Source: an uncultured Clostridia bacterium
Lineage (GTDB): Bacteria; Bacillota; Clostridia; TANB77; CAG-508
NCBI GenBank assembly: GCA_948919095.1
Contig: CAQYCU010000045.1
Span: forward strand, 1 to 11,771
DNA: 11,771 bases
Reading direction: 5' to 3'
A program made the position numbers and the translations under genes. The notes under the pieces were generated by a model that searched no databases, was not told the DNA's origin, and saw only the letters and a program-made list of their open reading frames with translations. This document shows positions 1 to 4,784 of the stretch, one piece after another; position 1 is the stretch's first letter; the number at the start of each line of letters is the position of its first letter.

Positions 1-10
1 TCTTTTTCAT
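1..10 (-). CDS. 5' end of a gene leaving the window
   Basis: A minus-strand ATG at 8-10 reads out of the window (Met-Lys-Lys). It is preceded by a clean GGAGG ribosome-binding site (complement of 17-21) at normal spacing. Only three codons are present, so no function can be given. It is divergent from the genes starting at 102 and 197. Confidence 0.55.
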
Positions 11-101
11 AATAAACCTCCTTTTATTTATAATATCACATCAAAGAAAAAAAAAGTATTAAGTTCATTAAAGTTTAGTGCGTACTTGTTTTTTGGAGTA
101 C

Positions 102-224
102 ATGTCTTATCATTTCTATCTTGATACAATTACAGATTTGATTAAGGCAATCAATATGGGTAATGCGGTTACAAAGACAATTTTGGAGGTATTTATATGC
201 AACTTTTTAAGAATGTTTCTGTAA
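102..224 (+). CDS. 40-residue ORF overlapping the start of the secreted-protein gene
   Basis: ATG at 102 follows a TTGGAG-type ribosome-binding site (94-99) and encodes 40 residues beginning MSYHFYLDTITDLI. It stops at 222-224, so its last nine codons overlap the signal-peptide gene that starts at 197 in another frame. The arrangement would suit a leader peptide coupling translation to the downstream gene. It could also be a remnant of a larger gene. I do not recognise the peptide, and nothing but the ribosome-binding site and the overlap supports translation. Confidence 0.35.
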   Translation: MSYHFYLDTITDLIKAINMGNAVTKTILEVFICNFLRMFL

Positions 225-487
225 CCAAAAAGATGTTGGCCATGTTTTTGGCGTTTTGCTGTGTGTGCGGAGTTCTGTCTGTGCCTGTGTCCGCTTCGGC
301 GGCAGTAGATAATTCTACGGTGGCCACCGTCGAGCCTCGGCGTACAACGATTTATCCCAGCAGTGGGCAATCATCGGGGTACTTTTTTGAGGTGAAAAGT
401 CAAACGGCAACTTATATTTCAAGGTCGCTTTCTTATATCATTTTTTATTTCTTTATAATTCTACTTACTTCTTCAATAATTGCTTGA
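197..487 (+). CDS. Secreted protein with signal peptide, probably truncated
   Basis: ATG at 197 follows GGAGG (185-189) at good spacing. Residues 1-36 form a typical Sec signal peptide: basic start with two lysines, a hydrophobic core rich in Ala, Leu, Phe and Cys, and an exit at VSASAA. A Ser/Thr-rich stretch follows to about residue 75. The codons of this part use many G and C bases (GTGGCC, GTCGAGCCTCGG) and differ from nearly everything else in the window. From about 430 the DNA becomes AT-rich and the protein ends in a hydrophobic tail of low-complexity residues. I infer a resident gene whose 3' part was replaced by incoming mobile DNA, so the last 20 residues are fortuitous. The original function is unknown. 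A natural short membrane peptide is possible but less likely. Confidence 0.55.
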   Translation: MQLFKNVSVTKKMLAMFLAFCCVCGVLSVPVSASAAVDNSTVATVEPRRTTIYPSSGQSSGYFFEVKSQTATYISRSLSYIIFYFFIILLTSSIIA

Positions 488-780
488 TTAGTATATAAAT
501 CTTCACAATATTTTATTCCAAAAATTTCTTGAAAATTCTCTTTATAATCGTTTCCTATCAAATTGTGTAAAATATATGTAATAGTTGTTTTAATAGTATG
601 TGGTACTATTTTATATCGAATAGAAAGCTATATATATTTTTTGATATTACAATGAAATCGCCAGAATAATTTATAGCAATTATAATAGCACTAGTTAATA
701 GTTTAATGCATGAGTTTTTGGGTTTAAACCTAGTTTTCGTAAAAGATAAAATAGCAGTAATAATTTTCTTGAAATAAAAC
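445..780 (-). pseudogene. Decayed copy of the Spo0A C-terminal-domain gene
   Basis: Reading the minus strand in three frames recovers a protein clearly related to the intact gene at 3581-3937. From about 772 one frame gives LLRKLGLNPKTHALN (intact: ILRQIGLSTKLKGTK). Near 700-710 the match moves to a second frame giving IKLLTSAIIIAIN and then GDFIVISKNIY (intact: ILLSAVMLALT and DDFIILNDIY). Near 630-637 it moves to a third frame giving LSIRYKIVPHTIKTTITYIL and ending in NQAIIEEVSRIIKK (intact: NKTIIEEVTRVIKI), with a stop at 445-447. There are therefore two frameshifts, and no clear start codon remains. The length and the C-terminal end match the intact paralogue. This is homology seen directly by eye. 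It implies an old duplication or the remnant of a related element next to the present one. Confidence 0.75.
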
Positions 781-785
781 AATTA

Positions 786-810
786 GCATTAGTCACTATA
801 ATACTAATGC
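786..810. repeat. Inverted repeat upstream of the pseudogene
   Basis: GCATTAGT (786-793) and ACTAATGC (803-810) form a perfect 8-bp inverted repeat with a 9-base spacer, directly before the former start of the decayed Spo0A-like gene. It may be a relic operator or a short hairpin. Confidence 0.4.
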
Positions 811-844
811 AACAAAATTATATAAACAAAGCAAAAAGATAAAC

Positions 845-861
845 TTTGCACTATATGCAAA
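845..861. promoter_or_regulatory. Palindrome TTTGCA-5-TGCAAA, copy 1
   Basis: TTTGCACTATATGCAAA is identical to the copy at 4073-4089 and close to those at 4053-4066 and 4165-4182. The following AT-rich bases, including a TTAAAAATAG-like stretch, also resemble those after the other copies. It lies 65-80 bp upstream of the decayed Spo0A-like gene, as the other copies lie upstream of the intact gene. It is probably the binding site of an element-encoded regulator. Confidence 0.6.
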
Positions 862-919
862 TTTAGAAGTTAAAAATAGTATTTTATATCAATACTTTTG
901 AATAATGTTAGATAAAAAT

Positions 920-956
920 AAAAAATGCTGAATTTGGTTAAAATTCAACATTTTTT
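920..956 (-). terminator. Intrinsic terminator, possibly bidirectional
   Basis: A 16-bp stem with one mismatch (920-935 with 941-956) has a 5-base loop. On the minus strand it is followed by ATTTTTATC. It would end the minus-strand transcript of the genes at 1090-2461, about 130 nt after their last stop codon. A T-run at 951-956 also suits plus-strand termination. Confidence 0.65.
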
Positions 957-984
957 GGCTCCTCTTATAAGTGATTTCAAAAAT

Positions 985-1008
985 AAATGCTTATTTGAAT
1001 ACACTTTC
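985..1008. repeat. Left copy of a 24-bp direct repeat
   Basis: This segment, starting AAATGCTTATTT and ending ACTTTC, matches 11625-11648 at 21 of 24 positions in the same orientation. No gene lies in 957-1089 and nothing else stands out there. See the finding on the two copies. Confidence 0.45.
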
Positions 1009-1089
1009 AGGAATTACTCCGTGCAATTTCCGTGAAAATTAAATATTGCTAAAAAATGATATATAATGTTTTGTCATATAAATTGTGAT

Positions 1090-1578
1090 TTATTCTTCTA
1101 TCAAAGAATAAAAAAATTGCAAATCTTCATTTGAAATATTATAATAAAATGTTAAAAATTCCTCTGGCAATGAAAAACTTTTAATGCTATCATTTGATAC
1201 TGTCATTTTTATAATATTAGAATTCTCGAACAAAGTAATTATTGTATTTTCTTCCAGTTCTTTACTTCCATATTTTGCAACAGGAGCTTTATATGAAACA
1301 AACTTATACTGTTCTTTTAAATTGTGTACGCTATCTTTCAAACTATCTTGATTTTCCTCATAATCTTCATAAAATGAAAAATTATTATTATAATTTTCGA
1401 GTATTTTTTTATCACTTATCACTTTCAAAAGTTCATTATCGTTAGCAGAATATATTTCAACTTTAGCTAAATTGTTATTTGCGTTTTTTTCTCCCTTTTG
1501 AAATATATTACTATATGTACATATACCTAACAATGCTATAAATATTATACTTATTATTATATAAACTTTTTTATTCAT
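1090..1578 (-). CDS. Membrane-anchored extracytoplasmic protein
   Basis: 162 residues with an N-terminal hydrophobic anchor at 5-25 after MNKK, then a charged, Asn/Glu-rich domain predicted outside the cell. An LGIC sequence inside the anchor is not a good lipobox, so a plain membrane anchor is more likely. The start at 1578 follows AGAGAGG and overlaps the end of the XRE membrane regulator by 8 bp, so the two are translationally coupled. The domain has a pattern VISDKKILENYNNN, then a C-terminal ISNEDLQFFYSL. A similar layout occurs in the protein at 2948-3487 (ISDEDLKIINQI), hinting at a remote common family of small lipoprotein-like factors. The function is not known. Its pairing with a membrane-bound regulator suggests a role in sensing or tuning an envelope signal (inference). 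Confidence 0.75.
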   Translation of the reverse strand: MNKKVYIIISIIFIALLGICTYSNIFQKGEKNANNNLAKVEIYSANDNELLKVISDKKILENYNNNFSFYEDYEENQDSLKDSVHNLKEQYKFVSYKAPVAKYGSKELEENTIITLFENSNIIKMTVSNDSIKSFSLPEEFLTFYYNISNEDLQFFYSLIEE

Positions 1579-2461
1579 TTTTGTCCTCTCTTTCTAAAAT
1601 AAGTTTACAAGTTGTTACTAATAAAACACAAAATAAAATGATTATTGGTGCATAAGGGCTCCAAGCATTTGAAAATATACCAATAACTACTGCAACAATA
1701 GTAAAAGGTAATGCTACATATACCCAAGAATACTTTCTTTGCCTACTATTTTGATTATTTTTAAAATTCTTAATAACAATAGTATCTGCATACATAGACA
1801 TACTAGCCCATACCAAAAGTGATATGCTTATTGCATCACACCCCCACTCAAAAATATTATAAAAGGTATTTCCAAAATGTTGTAAATCAAATTCACTACT
1901 TAGCAAAAGAATAATAATTCCTACAATAATTATTGCAATATATTTTTTTCTTCTACTTTCTCTTTTATTTTTAAATTCTTCAAAAACCTTATTGTCTAAT
2001 ACAATATTATTTAATTTGATTTCTTGATATTGTTTTGTTTGAAAAAAATATGTTAATATAAGAATTAAGCCAGTAATAAATGTAAACCAATATGATATAT
2101 TCATTACTAAATTTTGATATTCAAAACTATAAAAAATGTTTGATAATATAATTAGACTAATACCAAAAGTAATTTGCATTATATTTTTTATATTATAAAT
2201 ATAGAAGTTATCAAGCATTTCCTTACTTACATAATATTTTTTGTTTGAAATATTTTTTTCTTCAATATTATCTTTTAATAAATAGTCTAATGATACTTCA
2301 AATAAATTACTGATTTGAACTACTTTTTCAATGTCTGGTGTACCTTTATCATTTACCCATTTTCCAACAGCCTGTCTTGACACATATAGTTTTTCTGCTA
2401 AATCTTCTTGTGACATATTCTTTTCTTTTAGCAATAATTTTAATTTTTCACCTAATGTCAT
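1571..2461 (-). CDS. XRE-family regulator with multipass membrane domain
   Basis: 296 residues. Residues 5-60 are a classic XRE (lambda-Cro-like) helix-turn-helix: LGEKLKLLLKEKNMSQEDLA, then VSRQAVGKWVNDKGTPDIEKV and ISNLFEVSLDYLL. After a linker there are about six hydrophobic segments (roughly 95-112, 118-140, 173-190, 205-223, 244-263, 268-288), so the DNA-binding domain is tethered to the inner face of the membrane. XRE-plus-membrane regulators in Firmicutes often control a neighbouring small operon in response to an envelope signal. The start has AGGAGG at ideal spacing. It forms an operon with the overlapping 1090-1578 gene. Two 15-bp direct repeats upstream (2512-2547) are the likely operator, perhaps for autoregulation. 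The ligand is unknown. Confidence 0.85.
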   Translation of the reverse strand: MTLGEKLKLLLKEKNMSQEDLAEKLYVSRQAVGKWVNDKGTPDIEKVVQISNLFEVSLDYLLKDNIEEKNISNKKYYVSKEMLDNFYIYNIKNIMQITFGISLIILSNIFYSFEYQNLVMNISYWFTFITGLILILTYFFQTKQYQEIKLNNIVLDNKVFEEFKNKRESRRKKYIAIIIVGIIILLLSSEFDLQHFGNTFYNIFEWGCDAISISLLVWASMSMYADTIVIKNFKNNQNSRQRKYSWVYVALPFTIVAVVIGIFSNAWSPYAPIIILFCVLLVTTCKLILEREDKNE

Positions 2462-2481
2462 TTATTTTACCTCCTGAATGT

Positions 2482-2547
2482 ATTTTACTTTTGCTAGATA
2501 CCAAACGCAACCAACTTAGAGTTTCATATTGTCAACTTTGAGTTTCA
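2482..2547 (-). promoter_or_regulatory. Promoter and tandem operator of the XRE membrane regulator
   Basis: On the minus strand TTGCGT (2505-2510) and TAAAAT (2482-2487) are separated by 17 bp, just upstream of the AGGAGG site. Immediately upstream of the -35, CAACTTAGAGTTTCA (2512-2526) and CAACTTTGAGTTTCA (2533-2547) are direct repeats with a 21-bp period, two helical turns. Each contains the small palindrome AACT-3-AGTT. Such paired sites suit a dimeric XRE protein binding on one face of the DNA. Confidence 0.6.
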
Positions 2548-2590
2548 AATAAGTAATTTAATGTTTTTCTGTAATTTATAAAGCAAATAA

Positions 2591-2612
2591 GAGAGTAAAA
2601 ATTTCTACTCTC
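2591..2612 (-). terminator. Probable terminator of the two-helix membrane protein gene
   Basis: GAGAGTA (2591-2597) pairs with TACTCTC (2606-2612). On the minus strand it is followed by TTATTTGCTTT. It lies about 35 nt after the stop at 2648. The T-tract is imperfect. Confidence 0.5.
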
Positions 2613-2647
2613 CCATTTACCGTTTTACTCAATAAATATGATTTGTA

Positions 2648-2848
2648 TTACTTTTTGTTTTCTCTTATTGCTTTTTTACTATTCCTATATAGCATAGCAA
2701 ATATTAAACCAAATAACATTGGTATTACTGCATAACCTGCATTACTTACCTTATGAGTAATTACCATAAATGCTCCAACAAAAGTTAAAATCAAAAATAA
2801 GACATATAAAATCAAAAACACCTTCATTTTTACTTGTTCTTTTTTCAT
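2648..2848 (-). CDS. Small two-helix membrane protein
   Basis: 66 residues from the ATG at 2848 (MKKEQVKMKVF). An upstream in-frame TTG at 2866 overlaps the GGAGG site itself and is therefore not the start. There are two hydrophobic helices (about 10-30 and 37-54), flanked by Lys-rich ends, with a short loop containing THKVSNAGYA. The C-terminus NSKKAIRENKK is strongly basic and probably cytoplasmic. The gene has its own near-consensus promoter (2916-2944) and a terminator, so it is transcribed alone or on top of read-through from the gene at 3487. It is unrecognised. Small membrane peptides next to XRE regulators can be immunity, export or signal-relay components, but nothing here shows which. 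Confidence 0.65.
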   Translation of the reverse strand: MKKEQVKMKVFLILYVLFLILTFVGAFMVITHKVSNAGYAVIPMLFGLIFAMLYRNSKKAIRENKK

Positions 2849-2915
2849 ATTCTCAATTACCTCCAATTCTATAAATCACTTAATTATTGAGTTTCCAAAT
2901 CTGTACTACAATAAC

Positions 2916-2944
2916 ATTATACTACAAAAACACTTATTAGACAA
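2916..2944 (-). promoter_or_regulatory. Promoter of the two-helix membrane protein gene
   Basis: On the minus strand TTGTCT (2939-2944) and a perfect TATAAT (2916-2921) are separated by exactly 17 bp. They lie about 70 bp upstream of the start at 2848 and directly after the stop of the preceding gene at 2948. Confidence 0.7.
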
Positions 2945-2947
2945 ATA

Positions 2948-3487
2948 TTATCTATACTTTTCAATTATTTGGTTAATTATTTTTAAATCTTCATCACTTA
3001 TATTTGCTTGTTTTTCCCCTTTTTGTATCTCTCTACAACTTTCTTTAATATAATAAATTTCATTATTTAAAGTTATCTTATGAGTATTTATTCCATCACA
3101 TATTTCGTTATTATATTTTGAATTTACCAACATATTTTCAATAATTCCTATATCTTTTATATTATTTATTGTAACTATTTTCCCTTCATATTCAATTTCA
3201 ATGTTTTCTACTTTTGGTAGTTCATATTTCATAAACCAACTTCCCATTTTTGCACCTATATTACTTTCATAGGGTTCATTTGCAGAAACTCCTACATATC
3301 TAATTACTTTATATCCTAATCCCCAATAAGTTACCTTACTTCCATTATTGCTTATAGTTTTTATACAAAATTTAGGCTCGTGATTTGTTGTAACTCTACC
3401 ACTATCAATATAATTAGTAATCACTCCTACTATGATTAAGATAAATATTAGGATAGATCCAATTATCAATATTTTTTTATTTTTCAT
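2948..3487 (-). CDS. Membrane-anchored extracytoplasmic protein
   Basis: 179 residues. MKNKK is followed by a strongly hydrophobic helix (6-24), then an extracytoplasmic domain with three cysteines (41, 130, 151) that could form a disulfide. The block KVTYWGLGYKVIRYVGVSAN and the following IGAKMGSWFMKYELP look like a conserved core seen in small anchored proteins of Firmicutes. I cannot attach a function. The C-terminal half (KIVTINNIKDIGIIENML, then ISDEDLKIINQIIEKY) resembles the layout of the protein at 1090-1578. The start follows GGAGG. It sits downstream of the terminator of the Spo0A-like gene, with a small palindrome (3504-3521) between terminator and ribosome-binding site, so it is probably regulated separately. 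Confidence 0.75.
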   Translation of the reverse strand: MKNKKILIIGSILIFILIIVGVITNYIDSGRVTTNHEPKFCIKTISNNGSKVTYWGLGYKVIRYVGVSANEPYESNIGAKMGSWFMKYELPKVENIEIEYEGKIVTINNIKDIGIIENMLVNSKYNNEICDGINTHKITLNNEIYYIKESCREIQKGEKQANISDEDLKIINQIIEKYR

Positions 3488-3503
3488 AAACTACCTCCAT
3501 CTC

Positions 3504-3521
3504 GATAAATTACTATTTATC
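3504..3521 (-). promoter_or_regulatory. Palindrome in the leader of the 3487 gene
   Basis: GATAAAT (3504-3510) and ATTTATC (3515-3521) form a perfect 7-bp inverted repeat with a 4-base loop directly upstream of the GGAGG site. It is a candidate operator or leader hairpin. I do not see a strong promoter in the roughly 60 bp upstream. Confidence 0.4.
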
Positions 3522-3536
3522 TAACAATTATGATAT

Positions 3537-3582
3537 CAAAAAAGCAAACAATAATCAACTAATTGTAAGATTACTGTTTGCT
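3537..3582 (-). terminator. Terminator of the Spo0A-like gene
   Basis: A 14-bp stem with one mismatch (3543-3556 with 3569-3582) is followed on the minus strand by a run of six T. The stem begins at the stop codon of the gene ending at 3581. Confidence 0.8.
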
Positions 3583-3937
3583 AGTTTTCGTATTGTATTT
3601 TTATAACACGAGTTACTTCCTCTATAATAGTTTTATTTGAATAAAAATCTTCGCTAAATTCTAAATCAAAAATTTTTTCAAAGTTTTTCTTGAAACCTGT
3701 TCCCGCTAAATGCTTTAATGAATATGAAATAGCATTTTCAATATACTTAGGAGATAATTTGTATTTATATGAAAGTTGTTTATAGATGTCATTTAATATT
3801 ATGAAATCGTCAGTACAAGTCAAAGCAAGCATAACTGCACTTAGTAAAATCTTAGTACCTTTTAGCTTAGTGCTTAAACCTATTTGTCTTAAAATGTTAT
3901 GAACTATAATCGCTTGGTTCTTTTGACTACCTTTCAT
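3581..3937 (-). CDS. Stand-alone Spo0A C-terminal-domain DNA-binding protein
   Basis: 118 residues. Residues 8-85 match the Spo0A C-terminal effector domain. HNILRQIGLSTKLKGTKILLSA corresponds to the family's EILHEIGVPAHIKGYQYL-type start. KYKLSPKYIENAISYSLKHL corresponds to the recognition-helix region (KY.TTPSRVERAIRHAI type). There is no receiver domain, so activity is not set by the usual phosphorelay, and the protein must be controlled by synthesis or by another ligand. The C-terminal 35 residues (FKKNFEKIFDLEF to RVIKIQYEN) are also kept in the decayed paralogue at 445-780. The start at 3937 follows AGGAG. A promoter (4005-4033), palindromes (4053-4182), a terminator and an ncRNA lie upstream, so expression appears elaborately controlled. 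The protein is a likely binder of those palindromes (inference). True Spo0A boxes, TGTCGAA-like, are different. Confidence 0.85.
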   Translation of the reverse strand: MKGSQKNQAIIVHNILRQIGLSTKLKGTKILLSAVMLALTCTDDFIILNDIYKQLSYKYKLSPKYIENAISYSLKHLAGTGFKKNFEKIFDLEFSEDFYSNKTIIEEVTRVIKIQYEN

Positions 3938-4004
3938 AAAATTCTCCTAAAAACTAAAATAGAAGTAAAAATTATTTTGAACTTAACAATTATCATTGGT
4001 AACT

Positions 4005-4033
4005 ACAATATAAATATATCAAAATTATGTAAA
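4005..4033 (-). promoter_or_regulatory. Promoter of the Spo0A-like gene
   Basis: On the minus strand TTTACA (4028-4033) and TATTGT (4005-4010) are separated by 17 bp, about 70 bp upstream of the start at 3937. Palindrome copies at 4053-4066 and 4073-4089 lie immediately upstream of the -35, a position suited to activation or to repression by looping. Confidence 0.5.
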
Positions 4034-4052
4034 CAATTCAAAATAACTGATT

Positions 4053-4182
4053 TTGCACTATGCGCATAAGAATTTGCACTATATGCAAACTTTTAAGCAA
4101 AAAATAGTTATATTCTAGTATTTTCAAGAGATTTTATTATCATTTTAATTGATTTCTACAAAATATTGCACTATGTGCAAAT
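4053..4182. promoter_or_regulatory. Cluster of three TTGCACTAT-type palindromes
   Basis: TTGCACTATGCGCA (4053-4066), TTTGCACTATATGCAAA (4073-4089) and ATTGCACTATGTGCAAAT (4165-4182) share a consensus TTGCACTATRYGCAA. The last two are near-perfect palindromes. A further copy is at 845-861 and a half-site (TGCACTATACG) at 4495-4505. They stand upstream of the Spo0A-like gene and are probably binding sites of an element-encoded regulator. Confidence 0.6.
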
Positions 4183-4184
4183 TT

Positions 4185-4227
4185 TAAAATAAAAAATAAC
4201 ACGGGAGAATAAGCAAGTTCCCGTGTT
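4185..4227 (-). terminator. Terminator between the ncRNA and the Spo0A-like gene
   Basis: AACACGGGA (4198-4206) pairs with TCCCGTGTT (4219-4227). On the minus strand the hairpin is followed by ATTTTTTATTTT, a proper T-tract. Its loop and 3' arm are complementary over 18 nt to a segment of the upstream RNA (4450-4467), so the terminator could be prevented from forming. Confidence 0.7.
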
Positions 4228-4338
4228 TTGTGCTTTAAACCTTAATATTTAAAGCTATAACTACCTAAACTATTGCAACTAGCTTAGAGTAATTAACTTA
4301 ATTATAAAATAAATCTATATAAATTTCAATGATTTTTA

Positions 4339-4449
4339 TTAGAATTTGGGGGAATTTGTCCCCCAATACCGAATGGCTCCTAGTAGTTTGCTACTGGAAT
4401 TGGGCACCCACCTGGGCAACCGTCCGCCATAAAAAACATTGTGTTCCAT
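4339..4449 (-). other. 36-codon ORF inside the ncRNA locus, probably not a gene
   Basis: The ATG at 4449 lies 9 nt after GGGAGA and opens 36 codons (starting MEHNVFYGGRLPRW) ending at 4339-4341. A second frame in the same bases gives MADGCPGGCPIPVANY from an ATG further in. The DNA here is locally GC-rich and folds well, and both reading frames probably just reflect the RNA sequence. A short regulatory peptide cannot be excluded. Confidence 0.2.
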
Positions 4450-4645
4450 TTGCTTATTCTCCCGTGTGTAAATTCTTCAAGTAAATATTCAATATGCACT
4501 ATACGAGAGAATAGCAAAGCTAAAATCTTATATAGAAAATTCAGGCAGTTGCAATGCCTGAATGTTATAATTGAACAATCAAGCATTACGCTTGCGGAAT
4601 GAATTTCTTATTAAGGTTGAAAGCCATTCTATTCACTATGAAGTT
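4345..4645 (-). ncRNA. Structured small RNA of about 300 nt, family not identified
   Basis: A near-consensus minus-strand promoter (4652-4680) points into a gene-free region containing many paired segments. In RNA sense, GAAUGGCU (4622-4629) near the 5' end pairs with AGCCAUUC (4371-4378) near the 3' end, an 8-bp closing stem. Inside there are a 5-bp hairpin with arms CAAGC and GCTTG (about 4579-4593), a perfect 9-bp hairpin ATTCAGGCA-7-TGCCTGAAT (4539-4563), a CCAGTAG-CAAA-CTACTAGG hairpin with one bulge (about 4379-4397) and a GGUUGCCCAGGUGGGUGCCC segment (about 4403-4422). A GGGGGA/TCCCCC hairpin at about 4348-4366 closes the 3' end but lacks a U-run, so transcription may continue to the terminator at 4185-4227. 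The local base composition is richer in G and C than the flanks. It could belong to a known clostridial RNA class such as the raiA motif, but I cannot confirm this by eye. Confidence 0.6.
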
Positions 4646-4651
4646 ATATAT

Positions 4652-4680
4652 ATTATACCATATTTTTATGCAAAAATCAA
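4652..4680 (-). promoter_or_regulatory. Promoter of the structured RNA
   Basis: On the minus strand TTGATT (4675-4680) and a perfect TATAAT (4652-4657) are separated by exactly 17 bp. This predicts a start near 4645. No start codon with a ribosome-binding site follows, which supports an RNA product. Confidence 0.7.
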
Positions 4681-4720
4681 ACGAAGTCCTACTCTGTCAA
4701 GCTTTTGATAATTTTTAAGT

Positions 4721-4762
4721 TTGAAAAAATATACAAAATGTGCTATAATTAAAAGTGTATAT
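4721..4762 (+). promoter_or_regulatory. Promoter and operator of the XRE regulator
   Basis: TTGAAA (4721-4726) and TATAAT (4744-4749) are separated by 17 bp. The -10 is bracketed by a perfect inverted repeat, ATATACA (4729-4735) and TGTATAT (4756-4762). This is a position from which a bound regulator would block RNA polymerase, so autorepression by the following gene is likely. Confidence 0.7.
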
Positions 4763-4784
4763 GCTTTATTAAAGGGGGGATTTT

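Noticed and set aside
116..370. Minus-strand ORF of 84 codons opposite the signal-peptide gene
   Set aside because: It lies antisense to a gene with a good ribosome-binding site and a clear signal peptide; the Arg/His-rich sequence looks like a shadow frame.
2849..2866. TTG start extending the two-helix membrane protein
   Set aside because: The TTG is part of the TTGGAGG ribosome-binding site for the ATG at 2848, so it cannot be the start codon.
845..4182. CRISPR array
   Set aside because: The repeated palindromes are only 15-18 bp and irregularly spaced from 20 bp to 3 kb, with no regular spacers and no cas genes.
4345..4370. GGGGGA/TCCCCC hairpin as the ncRNA terminator
   Set aside because: The stem is strong but no T-run follows on the minus strand, so it is treated as a 3' structural hairpin rather than as a proven terminator.
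4380..4586. 68-codon minus-strand ORF in the ncRNA region
   Set aside because: No ribosome-binding site at its start, Cys-rich odd composition, and the same bases form the stems of the RNA. It is better explained as chance.
4200..4660. tRNA or tmRNA
   Set aside because: No cloverleaf, TTCRA arm, CCA end or alanine-tag reading frame could be found.
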